From contig JAQSXR010000015.1 in NCBI GenBank assembly GCA_029256575.1, forward strand, positions 33,944 to 97,943: a stretch of 64,000 nucleotides of DNA, in the 5' to 3' direction. Source of the stretch: Clostridiales bacterium (lineage in GTDB: Bacteria; Bacillota; Clostridia; Lachnospirales; JAQSXR01). Below, one piece after another: positions 39,246 to 48,139 of the stretch. Within the stretch, counting starts at the first letter, position 1, and each line of letters starts with the position of its first letter. Position numbers and translations under genes: made by a program. The notes under the pieces were generated by a model. That model did no database searches, was not told the origin of the DNA, and saw only the letters and a program-made list of their open reading frames with translations.

Positions 39246-39281
39246 AATAGCGAACTAATCATTAATAGCGAACTAATCATT
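39246..39281. repeat. 18-bp tandem duplication
   Basis: Two exact copies of AATAGCGAACTAATCATT lie in tandem, with a partial third, in the intergenic DNA between the truncated nucleotidyltransferase and the pentapeptide gene. Confidence 0.7.
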
Positions 39282-39361
39282 AATAACTAAGAAATGTCTC
39301 TTTGGCACAGTTGAAACAAACATTAACATATGATAGAATATTCTTTATTGGAGACTAAACT

Positions 39362-39938
39362 ATGAAAATGAAAAAACCTAACATTATGATGGACCTCGCT
39401 TCTGTAGAGAATATCAAAGGAAGATTTATCTGGAATTAGCTTTAACGAAATACTTTTTGAAAACTGTAAATTTGTAGATTGCAAAATAGATAAAGCCAGC
39501 TTTGTAGATGTAATTTTTAAAAGTTGTGATTTTTCTAACAGTAATTTTAGTGACGGTTATTTTAATCGCTGCGAGTTAGTTACTTGTAAGTGGATGGGTG
39601 CTAATTTATACGGAAGTGGATTTCAACATATATCTATCTTAAATTGTAATTTTCAATATGCAAGTTTTGATAATTCTAATCTTAACTTTGCTACTATCTC
39701 TGAAACTGATATGAGTAATGCAAGCTTTTACGAGTGCAAATTTAAAAATTTCGAACTCTATGAGTCAAGATTTTTACAAACAAACTTTTACAAAACTCCG
39801 CTAAAGGGTATCGATTTTACCCGATGTCAAATAGGCGGTCTTATTGTTTCAAATGCTTTTACAGAGTTATATGGTGTTATTGTAACTCCTCTTCAAGCTG
39901 CTGATTTAGCTAAGCTGTTAGGTATTATTATAAATTAA
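39362..39938 (+). pseudogene. Pentapeptide-repeat-like protein with a 5' frameshift
   Basis: The start ATG (39362) follows GGAGACTAAACT and gives MKMKKPNIMMDLASVENIKG, then RFIWN and a stop at about 39437. One frame over, the protein continues as DLSGISFNEILFENCKFVDC and a run of pentapeptide-like units (ANLYGSGF, ASFDNSNLNFATISETDMSN, FELYESRFLQTNF) to 39938. Reading GAA GAT in place of GGA AGA near 39419 would join the two, so one extra base is the likely lesion. Such beta-helical proteins include gyrase-protecting types, but no function is shown here. Confidence 0.75.
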
Positions 39939-39961
39939 ACATAACAATATTGTTGCATAAT

Positions 39962-40059
39962 AAAACTGACAAACAATTATTATAATGTACCGACCCCAAT
40001 TAGTTAGACCTAAATCTAATCAATTGGGGTCGGTACATAATTGACCTGTCAGTTTTTTT
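39962..40059 (+). terminator. Two-tier long hairpin, terminator-like
   Basis: The inner stem is TGTACCGACCCCAATT / AATTGGGGTCGGTACA (16 bp, perfect) around a smaller TTAGA/TCTAA stem. The outer stem is AAAACTGACA / TGTCAGTTTT, followed by a T-run. It can end transcription of the pentapeptide gene. The size and two-tier symmetry are unusual for a terminator and it may be a palindromic repeat element. Confidence 0.65.
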
Positions 40060-40063
40060 ATAT

Positions 40064-40125
40064 CTAACTACTATCTAATTACTATCTAACTACTAACTAA
40101 CTACTATCTAATTACTATCTATCTA
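40064..40125. repeat. Degenerate CTAACTA/CTATCTA tandem tract
   Basis: About 60 bp built from units such as ACTATCTAATT and ACTAACTA, with a near-exact ~20-bp block repeated. It reaches the stop codon of the small gene at 40119. Confidence 0.6.
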
Positions 40126-40283
40126 CCATTTGTATCACTTTTATTTATAGGGTTGTCATCATGTAGTCCAAATACCGCCCTGGCACTCTCTGCCTGCGGT
40201 TCATGTTTGATATGCTTTGAATGGAATTTCCCATCTTCTTTTTTATGATTCTTTGTACTTTTTTTATTATTATTAGTAGCCAT
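40119..40283 (-). CDS. Small conserved protein, CPC_1213-like (54 aa)
   Basis: ATG preceded by AAGGAGGAAGTAT. The product is basic and Asn/Lys-rich at first, then KFHSKHIKHEPQAESARAVF and GLHDDNPINKSD. The HxKHIxHxPQAESARAVFG phrase fits a small family I recall as CPC_1213 in clostridia (tentative). No membrane segment, function unknown. The strong ribosome binding site and conserved-looking motif support a real gene. Confidence 0.65.
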   Translation of the reverse strand: MATNNNKKSTKNHKKEDGKFHSKHIKHEPQAESARAVFGLHDDNPINKSDTNGR

Positions 40284-40391
40284 ATACTTCCTCCTTAAAA
40301 TGTATTTCTCTATTAGTATGTCATTTTTTATTATTAATATTATGCAAACTATGCTTAGTAGACTTACATAGATTATAAAAAAAAGGTACTG

Positions 40392-40847
40392 TCAACTTAT
40401 GACAGCACCTTGATATTTATTTAGATAATCTTCTAGAGTAATTTTCCTACAAAGTTCCGCAATTAAATCATATGGAATGTTTTCTGCTTTTTTAAAGCGT
40501 ATACAACTCTTCCCCATATCTAACTTTGCACTAACGTATTTAGGGTATTGATCCTGAAACCATTTTAAAATGTCTGGATAAACATAGATTCCCATATGAT
40601 AGAGCGCAATATAATTTTTCTGCGATGCTATACTTATAAATGGAACTGGTTCCTTAGGATTGGCATGGTATCCTGGTGGATAAATGCTATGAGGAATAAC
40701 ATAACTAATCATTCCATAGGAAATTGTTTCTTCAAATCCTTTTTGGAGATTATCTTTTATAATTTTTCTTAAATTAACAATAACTGATTTTCTATCTTCA
40801 GGTAGTTGGTCGATGTATTCATCTGGGGTAAATGCTTCATATTTCAA
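40392..40847 (-). CDS. DUF1801 (YdhG-like) family protein
   Basis: A ~151-residue protein with the DUF1801 pattern: YIDQLPEDRKSVIVNLRKII, FEETISYGMISYVIPHS, FISIASQKNYIALYHMGIYV and GKSCIRFKKAENIPYDLIAE. Biochemical role unknown. The TTG at 40847 sits 9 nt after AAGGAG. A longer frame from 40898 would read through the palindromic repeat element R1 and is rejected. Confidence 0.85.
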   Translation of the reverse strand: MKYEAFTPDEYIDQLPEDRKSVIVNLRKIIKDNLQKGFEETISYGMISYVIPHSIYPPGYHANPKEPVPFISIASQKNYIALYHMGIYVYPDILKWFQDQYPKYVSAKLDMGKSCIRFKKAENIPYDLIAELCRKITLEDYLNKYQGAVIS

Positions 40848-40864
40848 TTTGTCACTCTCCTTTT

Positions 40865-40930
40865 CTGCCAGGGGGCCGTTTTGTTTGGTAGAATTCAACC
40901 AAGCAAAACGTCCAAGACCAGTGGCACCAT
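40865..40930. repeat. REP-like palindromic element R1
   Basis: CTGCCAGGGGGCCGTTTTGT opens the element. A 13-bp stem CGTTTTGTTTGGT / ACCAAGCAAAACG with an AGAATTCA loop follows, and an outer TGCCA/TGGCA pair closes it. It shares its left end with R2 and R3. Confidence 0.7.
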
Positions 40931-40940
40931 GGTGATTTTC

Positions 40941-41720
40941 TCACTCAAATAAATAACCAGTCATTGATAAAGACCCCATATTCCACGTATCATTATATAT
41001 AGTCAACTTGTCTTCTTCGTTCGATGCTCCTAATACATAGAGTAGCGGATAAAAATGTTCAAGTGTAGTAAATGCCAATCTTGATGACTCACCAGCATTC
41101 TTATAATCGATAACATTCTCAAATTGTCTATTTATAATATTCTCCTTAATATAATTATCAAATTCAACTGCCCATGGATAACCACCATCCATATCCCAAT
41201 CAACTCTAGCGAGATTATGAACAACATTTCCGCTTCCAAAGATTAGTACTCCCTTTTCTCTAAGAGAACTTAATTCTTGTCCTATTCTAAAATGTGTATT
41301 AGCATCTGCATTTCTATCAATACTTAGCTGAAATATGGGGATATCTGCTTGTGGATACATCTTTCTTAAAACGGACCAAGTTCCATGATCAATTCCCCAG
41401 CTGTTATCTACTATCACCTCTTTATTTAGTAAACTCATAGTCATATGTGCTAGTTCAGGTGAACCTTTCGAAGGATAAATCACTTTATACAACTCTTCTG
41501 GAAACCCATACATATCATATACCATTTTAGGCTGTTCATCATCTGTTATTCTAGTGCCATCCGTGTACCAGTGAGCTGAGATAGCAATGATAGCTTCCGG
41601 TTTTGGCATTCTTTGTGCTAGCTCCTCCCATACTTTTGTAAATTTATTATCTTCAATTGCATTCATCGGAGAACCATGCCCGATGAATAATGCAGGCATT
41701 TTTTTTGTTGTTTTTATCAT
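40941..41720 (-). CDS. Extradiol ring-cleavage dioxygenase, 4,5-DOPA-type (YgiD-like)
   Basis: A ~259-residue class-III extradiol dioxygenase homologue. The metal-binding pattern is in MPALFIGHGSPMNAI, AISAHWYTDG, GIDHGTWSVL and GSGNVVHNLARVDW. Known members cleave DOPA; in an anaerobe the oxygen-dependent role is doubtful and the true substrate is unknown. The ATG at 41720 has AGAAGG upstream. REP-like elements lie on both sides (R1 downstream, R2 upstream). Confidence 0.88.
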   Translation of the reverse strand: MIKTTKKMPALFIGHGSPMNAIEDNKFTKVWEELAQRMPKPEAIIAISAHWYTDGTRITDDEQPKMVYDMYGFPEELYKVIYPSKGSPELAHMTMSLLNKEVIVDNSWGIDHGTWSVLRKMYPQADIPIFQLSIDRNADANTHFRIGQELSSLREKGVLIFGSGNVVHNLARVDWDMDGGYPWAVEFDNYIKENIINRQFENVIDYKNAGESSRLAFTTLEHFYPLLYVLGASNEEDKLTIYNDTWNMGSLSMTGYLFE

Positions 41721-41821
41721 ATTATTTTTCCTTCTATTATACAAGTTACTTCTATTATATTAGTTACTTTTATTATCTCATTAATAGTACACAGAATAAA
41801 GTATTATCTCATTTTTATTTT

Positions 41822-41910
41822 CTGCCAGGAGGACGTTTTGTTTAGAAGTTTTTTAAGACATAAGATATTTGTTCGGTAAAATTATGTCACACAAATGTCT
41901 CTTGGCGGAA
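41822..41910. repeat. REP-like palindromic element R2
   Basis: The left end CTGCCAGGAGGACGTTTTGT pairs imperfectly with the right end ACAAATGTCTCTTGGCGGA. An inner GACATAA / TTATGTC stem lies between them. It is upstream of the second CheY gene. Confidence 0.7.
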
Positions 41911-42008
41911 AACATTTGTACTATTTTATCAAAATTTAACATAAATTACACCTAACTTTGATATTACATATCTTTAAAAGAATTATAATAATATTGAGGT
42001 GATAAACT

Positions 42009-42365
42009 ATGAAAAAAATAATGATCGCAGACGATTCATTAATGATTAGAATGACTCTAAAACGAATATTTCAACAAAATGGTTATGAAGTAGTTGCTGA
42101 AGCTGCTAACGGCCAAGAAGCAGTTGACAAATATCTAAGTGCTAAACCCGATCTCGTTACATTGGATATTACAATGCCTATCTTGGATGGTATCTCTGCA
42201 CTTAAGGAAATACGCTCGCTCAATGAAGATGCAGTAGTAATCATGATTTCAGCACTTGGTCAAGAAACTAAGATTCTTGAAGCTTTCGATAACGGTGCAA
42301 GTCACTATATTACAAAACCATTTTCAGAGAATGAGATTGTTTCAAGACTTAAATTATTAGCTTAA
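42009..42365 (+). CDS. cheY: CheY-like response regulator (intact)
   Basis: 118 residues, a stand-alone receiver. The acidic pair is in IMIADDSLMIR, the phospho-Asp in LVTLDITMPILDG, the Thr/Ser position in MISALG and the Lys in YITKPFSE. The ATG follows TTGAGGTGATAAACT. It is the first gene of an operon with a CBS-Hpt-ATPase kinase and CheX, both decayed, so its natural kinase and phosphatase are probably gone. The similar protein at 5444-5749 lacks the segment this one keeps. Confidence 0.93.
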   Translation: MKKIMIADDSLMIRMTLKRIFQQNGYEVVAEAANGQEAVDKYLSAKPDLVTLDITMPILDGISALKEIRSLNEDAVVIMISALGQETKILEAFDNGASHYITKPFSENEIVSRLKLLA

Positions 42366-42401
42366 GCACGAGTAGTAAAATAACTTAAAGGAGCGTTAAA
42401 A

Positions 42402-44121
42402 ATGGTCGAAAATCTGGTTATTGATGTACCTACACTATCCGTCGAGCACTCTGGAGATGATGCTCAAACTATATTTAAAAACATGCCCCAGTTAGAAGGC
42501 ATTGTTGTCTTGGACAATGAAACACCGGTAGGCTTGATTATGCGTCCTTTCTTCTACCAAAAAATAGGAACTCTCTACGGCCACTCCTTATACATCACAA
42601 GAAAGCTTTCTATACTTATGGATACCTCTATTCTTATTGTTGATTCTTCGCAAAGTATACCAGAGGTTGTAAGTTTAGCAATGGAAAGAGACCATGATCG
42701 CCTTTATGATTATATTGTGGTCATTCGCGAAGATAAATATGTTGGTGTAATTAATATAAAAATGTTTTTAACTGAGTTAACAAAGCATCGTGAGGAGCAT
42801 ATAGCTGTATTGAAGACCCAACACGAAGAGCTTCAAAAGGCTAATCAAGAGGAGAAGAAATAGGCAATCAGTATTTTCCCGAATTAATGGGTGAGTATAT
42901 GAGCTCTGAAAAGATTGATGTGTGTAAAAAAGTATTGAAAAGCTATTTTAATAATCAATCCAAGTTAAAGGATATTGCATACCTCTCTCTTCTCCCTACC
43001 GAGTTATGGTTATTTTGACTGATGTAACGGACCAAAAACTACTTGAAAAACGTATGGAAGAAGAACGTTATAGTCAACATCTTATAGTAAAAGCAGTGAC
43101 CTATAAAGATCAGATCAAGCAACTAATGGAAGATCTATTTAACTATATCACTCACGAATACAAGTATTCTTTTTCCGATAAAACAAATCCTTCTGATAGC
43201 ATAAATGAAGTATATCGTATTGTTCATACCTTTAAAGGTGACTTCTCACAATTTGGCTTTTTGAGTACTGCGACTAACCTTCATAAAGTTGAAGATCAGA
43301 TTTCTTACTTAATCACCAGCAAAACAAACCTTTCTCTTGATACGATTCAATCAATTTTTGCTAGTGTTAAGTATAAAGATATTATTAATAGTGACCTCGA
43401 AATATTACATAAAACATTTGGAGATGGTTACTTCCAACATGCAGATTTTGTTGAAGTGTCAAATAGTCGTTTGGAACAAGTTATTAATAAGATTATTTCG
43501 CTTGATAAGTCAACGCAGAACAATCAGATTATCGACTTGATTAAAGGACTCAAACGAAAGAATCTACGAGACTACCTAAAGCAGTTTGATGATTATCTTC
43601 ATTATCTGGCAGATCGCCTACAAAAAAATCACCCTAATTATACAATTTTATCTGATGATATTTATGTGGATCTTGACCAGTATAGAGGAGTAATTAAGTC
43701 CTTGGGACATCTTTATCGTAATATGTTAGACCATGGTATTGAATCAGACGAAGAACGAGTAATGCTAGGAAAGTCTTCAGAAGGTAATATTTCTTGCGAA
43801 ATGATGATCTCAAATGGTATTATTACCATTTCAATCGGAGACGATGGCCGGGGTATTGACCAAAACAAAGTTAAGCAAAAAGCGATTGACTGCAAAATAG
43901 CAACTCCTGCAGAAATAGATCTTATGAGCGAGGACGATATATTAAACATTATATTTATCGATTGTTTCTCAACGAATGAGTGTACCAATATGCTTTCAGG
44001 AAGAGGTGTTGGGATGGCTGCAGTAAAATACGAGTGTGAAAAAATAGGTGGTAAAATTAGTATTTCAACACAATCTGGTAAAGGAACTAAGTATATAATA
44101 GAACTTCCTAAACTTGTATAA
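42402..44121 (+). pseudogene. CBS-PAS-Hpt-ATPase sensor kinase, broken by two deletions
   Basis: Segment 1 (42402-42863) encodes a CBS pair (GIVVLDNETPVGLIM, DRLYDYIVVIREDKYVGVIN) and a coiled coil, then stops after NQEEKK. Segment 2 (about 42865-43005, other frame) reads NQYFPELMGEYMSSEKIDVC then KKVLKSYFNNQ, a PAS-like remnant. Segment 3 (to 44121) begins YRVMVILTDVTDQKLLEKRM, a PAS end, then an Hpt domain with EVYRIVHTFKGDFSQFG and a CheA-type ATPase (LYRNMLDHGIESDEE, DDGRGID, SGRGVGMAAV). So one ancestral gene lost parts of its PAS region at two junctions. The CBS pair resembles that of the protein at 32154-33901. Confidence 0.8.
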
Positions 44122-44139
44122 TAGAAGGGAATCAATAAA

Positions 44140-44406
44140 ATGACAAATTACTGCATAAACAGTTTTATATCCTCAATAGATAATGTGATACAATCGTTTT
44201 CGTCACAACCAACCTCCTTTGGAGAAATCAAAACCCTTAATAAAGAATTTGTAGGTGGTAATATTTCCGTGGTAATGGGCATGGTTGGTGATTATACAGG
44301 CACTGCATATTTAACAATGGATAATGCAGTTGGCCAAAACATTACCTCTTTAATGCTTGGTGGTATGGTTATAACAGAAGACTTTGATTTGGCTCTCATA
44401 GAGTAG
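44140..44406 (+). CDS. CheX-like phosphatase, truncated at a REP-like element
   Basis: 88 residues against ~150 normally. The N-terminal half fits CheX/CheC-type CheY-P phosphatases: NYCINSFISSIDNVIQSF, GNISVVMGMVGDYTGTAYLT, GQNITSLMLGGMVI. It then stops after EDFDLALIE, just where the catalytic E…N helix should begin. The stop codon adjoins REP-like element R3. The gene is 18 bp after the kinase. It lacks the catalytic residues and is presumably dead. Confidence 0.7.
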   Translation: MTNYCINSFISSIDNVIQSFSSQPTSFGEIKTLNKEFVGGNISVVMGMVGDYTGTAYLTMDNAVGQNITSLMLGGMVITEDFDLALIE

Positions 44407-44465
44407 CTAGCCTTGGGGACGTTCTAATTTGCAGATTATCTCAAACAAAACGTCTCCCTGGCAGA
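44407..44465. repeat. REP-like palindromic element R3 (inverted)
   Basis: The right end, read on the minus strand, is TCTGCCAGGGAGACGTTTTG followed by TTTG, the same end as in R1 and R2. The left end GCCTTGGGGACGTTCTAATT is its imperfect inverse. It directly follows the truncated CheX frame. Confidence 0.7.
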
Positions 44466-44526
44466 GAACATCCCTTTGTCAACTCCTGGTAAACTATATC
44501 AACAAATAGAAAGATTTATTTATCTA

Positions 44527-45852
44527 TTAATAAAAAACCAGTGTAGCTAATGCGTTCATATCTCCCTCTGGAACACCAGCTATGCAAAGCCTAATACAAT
44601 TCTTATTTACTTCTACTCCCTTATCTAAAAAGAATTCTGCTCCATTTTTTACAAGAATCCCGTATTTTTGAAGCTCTTTTTCTATCTCAACAGCCTCGAT
44701 ATACTCTGGAAGCTGTATCCATATAAAAATCCCATGCTCTGGCACATTCCAGTAAAACCCTTCTTTTCTTACTGTTTTAAATATCTCAGCTGCCTTCCTA
44801 AGTTTAGCTTCATAGATTTTTCTGACTTTCTTTATATGCTTGTCGTACATTCCAGATTTTATAAACAAATCCAGTGCCGCCTGTGAAATAGAAGAAGTAT
44901 TCAAATCACTAATATTTTTTAAACTAACAAATTCTTTTAGCATAAACTTAGGAATTACTGCTGCTCCTATTCTAATTCCAGGCATGAAGGTTTTTGAAAA
45001 ACTACGGATATAAACAGTCTCTTTATTTGTGTCATAGTAATGGATGGGTAAACACCCTTTTCCTGATCCTAAATCCGCCAGATAATCATCCTCAATTATT
45101 ACCACATTATATTTACAAGCGAGCTCAACAATTCTTTTCTTGTCTTTTTCAGAAAGGGTGTATCCAGTAGGGTTCTGGTGTCTTGGCATAATATAGAAGG
45201 CTTTAATTTCACCTGATTTAAATATAGTTTCCATTTCTTTATAATCAAATCCATCAATACTTCTTACAATCTCCACCATATCAATCCCTAAATATGTTGC
45301 TAACTTTATAACTAGGTTATAGGTAGGCGCTTCAACTAGTAATTTACTTTTTATATTTCTAAATAGTGTTTGAAGTACAAGTGCTATCGCCTGCTGCGCA
45401 CCATTTGTAATCATAATCATTTCTGTTTCTGTATAGATCCCTTCCGTTTCGAATCTGCTCTTCAATGTATCTCTTAGAGATGATAGTCCTCCCGTAGTTT
45501 CATAACCAAATAGACTACTTTGGTACATATCAATTGCTTTATTCATTACATGCGTAAATTCTCTATATGGAACGAGCCTATTATCAGGTTTAACAGTTCG
45601 AAAATCCACAGTTTTCTCTATTTCTTTTATGCATTCCTCAGACTTAATTAGATAGAATCCTCCCCTTGGTATACTGTAGACTTTATGTTCCTTTTCTAAC
45701 TCGCTGTATGCTTTGTTTACTGTTATTTTATTTATTGATAGGAGCTCCCCTATTTTCCGGCAACTTGGAAGTCGGTGTCCTTCTCTAATTCTTCCCTCTT
45801 TAATTTCCGTACTAATATAATTTTTTACTATTTCTGTTTTGTTTTGCACCAT
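44527..45852 (-). CDS. MocR/GabR-type regulator (GntR HTH fused to aminotransferase fold)
   Basis: 441 residues. The GntR-type winged helix is at the N-terminus (RLPSCRKIGELLSINKITVN then KAYSELEKE). The rest is a class-I aminotransferase fold (MITNGAQQAIAL, MPRHQNPTGYTLS, IIEDDYLADL, and the PLP Lys in YIRSFSKTFMPGIRIG). Such proteins sense PLP with an amine and activate a neighbouring gene. It is divergent (114 bp) from the class-III aminotransferase, exactly the gabR-gabT layout, so that gene is the probable target. The ATG at 45852 follows GAGGTGG. Confidence 0.92.
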   Translation of the reverse strand: MVQNKTEIVKNYISTEIKEGRIREGHRLPSCRKIGELLSINKITVNKAYSELEKEHKVYSIPRGGFYLIKSEECIKEIEKTVDFRTVKPDNRLVPYREFTHVMNKAIDMYQSSLFGYETTGGLSSLRDTLKSRFETEGIYTETEMIMITNGAQQAIALVLQTLFRNIKSKLLVEAPTYNLVIKLATYLGIDMVEIVRSIDGFDYKEMETIFKSGEIKAFYIMPRHQNPTGYTLSEKDKKRIVELACKYNVVIIEDDYLADLGSGKGCLPIHYYDTNKETVYIRSFSKTFMPGIRIGAAVIPKFMLKEFVSLKNISDLNTSSISQAALDLFIKSGMYDKHIKKVRKIYEAKLRKAAEIFKTVRKEGFYWNVPEHGIFIWIQLPEYIEAVEIEKELQKYGILVKNGAEFFLDKGVEVNKNCIRLCIAGVPEGDMNALATLVFY

Positions 45853-45966
45853 CTTTTCCACCTCATATTTCCCTCTGTAATAGTACAGAATGAATTATCC
45901 ATTATTGAACTAGTCTAGTCTTTATTATATACTCCTTCTATATTAATACAATAGATTGGAGAAAAA

Positions 45967-47193
45967 ATGGATACAACAATCAATGAAAGACGTTTAAAAA
46001 TGTTTGCAAGTCCCGGGGTTACTCTATCTGTCCTTAACGCTTCCGGTACTCGAATAAATACACAAGAGTATGGCGAACTAATCGATTTTGAATCAGGCTG
46101 TTGGGCTGCTATTCTAGGTCACAGTAGAAGTGAAATTGTGCAAGCTATAACTAATAATGTAGGATTACTTTTTCACACTCATCAATTTTTCGATACAAAT
46201 CATCCGGATTCTCTTGTAAAAGAACTATGTAATGCATCCAATTTAAGTTGTAACTATAAAGGTACCTTTCTATCCTCAGGTAGTGAGGCTGTTTCACTCG
46301 CCATTATGCTGGCAGAGTTAATTACTGGACGAAAAAGAAAATTGTCTTTCTCCATTTCATATCTTGGTGCATCGTCAGATCTCAGAATACCTCGAAATCC
46401 AGAGATCTGGACTGACTTAGATATATCTGATTGTATTCATTGTAAGAAATGTCTCACTTGCAAAGAATGCCTTAAATTTGAAGAAATAGATTTTTCACAA
46501 TTCGCGGCCTTCGTTTTTGAGCCTGGAAACTCTGGTGGACTTGTACTTTTCGCTCCCGAGAAACTTGTTTCATATTTAGCCACAGAGATTAGATCTTCAC
46601 GAGGTTTCTTTATCGCAAGTGAAATTACAACAGGTTTTGGTAGAACTGGGCAATGGTTCGGTTTTCAGCACTATAATTTCTTTCAGTCAAAAACAAACTT
46701 ACCTGATTTTATATCCCTTGGTAAAGGCCTTGGTAATGGATATCCAATAAGTGGTTTACTCGTTAAACCAGATTTGGCTCAATTTATAGAATCGACTGGG
46801 TTTCGATATGTACAATCACATTCTGACGATCCTCTAGGATGTATTATAACTAGAAAAGTAATTGAAATCATGGTGAGAGAAAATTTGATAGAAAAAGGAA
46901 ACAAATCTGGAGAATATCTTCGTAGAAAACTAATAGAAATAGGTGACCAAACCGGTGGAATTGTTGAAGTCCGAGGGAGGGGTATGATGAATATTGCCGT
47001 CCTAGATAAACATTATAAAGCAAAAAAAGTATTTGAGAGTCTTCTAAAAAGAAAATGTTTTATTGGATATTCAGAAATGCATAATGTTATTCGTTTTTAT
47101 GCTCCTCTAACTATTAGTATTGAAGAAATTGATGTTCTTTGTAGTTCACTTAAACTTATACTAGCGGAACATGTAGGTTCTGTGATATATTAG
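45967..47193 (+). CDS. Class-III aminotransferase-fold protein with Cys cluster
   Basis: 408 residues of the ornithine/GABA aminotransferase fold: DFESGCWAAILGHSRSEIVQ, FLSSGSEAVSLAIML and the PLP Lys in SLGKGLGNGYPISG (about 253). Two oddities. Residues 156-168 read CIHCKKCLTCKEC, five Cys at CxxC spacing, in a region that carries no such cluster in most relatives. The normally invariant Asp that binds the PLP pyridine nitrogen (in the family phrase ADEVQTGFGRTG) appears as Ser in ASEITTGFGRTG (about 218). It is divergent from a MocR-type regulator. It may be a variant enzyme, a metal-binding form, or a non-transaminating PLP protein. Confidence 0.85.
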   Translation: MDTTINERRLKMFASPGVTLSVLNASGTRINTQEYGELIDFESGCWAAILGHSRSEIVQAITNNVGLLFHTHQFFDTNHPDSLVKELCNASNLSCNYKGTFLSSGSEAVSLAIMLAELITGRKRKLSFSISYLGASSDLRIPRNPEIWTDLDISDCIHCKKCLTCKECLKFEEIDFSQFAAFVFEPGNSGGLVLFAPEKLVSYLATEIRSSRGFFIASEITTGFGRTGQWFGFQHYNFFQSKTNLPDFISLGKGLGNGYPISGLLVKPDLAQFIESTGFRYVQSHSDDPLGCIITRKVIEIMVRENLIEKGNKSGEYLRRKLIEIGDQTGGIVEVRGRGMMNIAVLDKHYKAKKVFESLLKRKCFIGYSEMHNVIRFYAPLTISIEEIDVLCSSLKLILAEHVGSVIY

Positions 47194-47230
47194 CTTATCA
47201 TGCAGATTCCGAATTAGCTTAGACAATTAA

Positions 47231-47285
47231 AAACGCCAAATCAATCCCTCTAGAAACAAGCCTCTAATGGTATCGATTTGGCGCA
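47231..47285. terminator. Hairpin between aminotransferase and DUF3793 genes
   Basis: ACGCCAAATC and GATTTGGCGC pair across a ~32-nt loop between convergent genes. No T-run. Confidence 0.45.
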
Positions 47286-47317
47286 TCTTATTGCTTGGTC
47301 TTAAGTGCCGTTTAATG

Positions 47318-47932
47318 TTATGCAATGTTTGATTGCCTACCATATCCGTACTTATTTGCAAATTCTAAAAAAGTATTCCCTTTTATAATCATAATAGCTG
47401 CTTCTTCTCTTACTTCATCATATTGCTGAAATATTTTCTTTGCGGTATCTGGGGATGAATATACTTTCCAATAACCAGACATTATACAATTTGCACCTTT
47501 ACATTCAATAAATGCTTTCACATCTTCAATTGGATAGCCTAGAAATGCCCCTATCTCGTGAGGGAATCCTTTTTCTTTTTTGTAGAACTTTTCAAAATTT
47601 GCAATTAGTTGTATCAAAATATCATTTAATGACCCTTTATATCCATAAGAATCTAGAAATCCTTGTATCTCACATTTATCGATTTGACTAACAAGTAATT
47701 CCTTCCGAAATAATAAAAATACAGTCTTTTCATCGCTGCTATATAATCTTATACTTAATACTCCAGTACCTCTAATACTTTTTTTTAATATTTTATTATT
47801 TTTATTTTTTAATATTATTATGCTAGATGCCTTCTTACCGGATAATACAGGTGCACATTGTAGTGCTATATACACTGCTGTTTTTCTTTTATCATTATTT
47901 TCCACTAAAAATCGTATAATATCTGAAGACAT
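47318..47932 (-). CDS. DUF3793 family protein
   Basis: 204 residues. Characteristic segments are ALQCAPVLSGKKASSIIIL, LLFRKELLVSQI, GFPHEIGAFLGYPIEDVKAF and YWKVYSSPDTAKKIFQQYDE. This family is common in clostridia, often near flavodoxin, iron or molybdopterin genes; its function is unknown. GGAGGAGAAATAT lies before the ATG. Here it stands alone. Confidence 0.88.
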   Translation of the reverse strand: MSSDIIRFLVENNDKRKTAVYIALQCAPVLSGKKASSIIILKNKNNKILKKSIRGTGVLSIRLYSSDEKTVFLLFRKELLVSQIDKCEIQGFLDSYGYKGSLNDILIQLIANFEKFYKKEKGFPHEIGAFLGYPIEDVKAFIECKGANCIMSGYWKVYSSPDTAKKIFQQYDEVREEAAIMIIKGNTFLEFANKYGYGRQSNIA

Positions 47933-48139
47933 ATTTCTCCTCCAAAAGTTATGCTACCTTTTTTAAAAAACTAAATTCGAATTAACATTCCGTATATATT
48001 TAATCTATCATTATAATATTTACAAATTTCTTTTTTTTATACTTTAGTTTTAGATTTATGACAATATCTGCATTCATCCATTTTATTAATCAAGATTTGA
48101 ATTTAACACGAAAGAATTGTTTCTTTACACTTTTCATAT

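Noticed and set aside
39099..39290. Short plus-strand frame over the truncated nucleotidyltransferase 5' end
   Set aside because: It runs through the tandem 18-bp repeat and is antisense to the GSYENG motif; composition is not protein-like.
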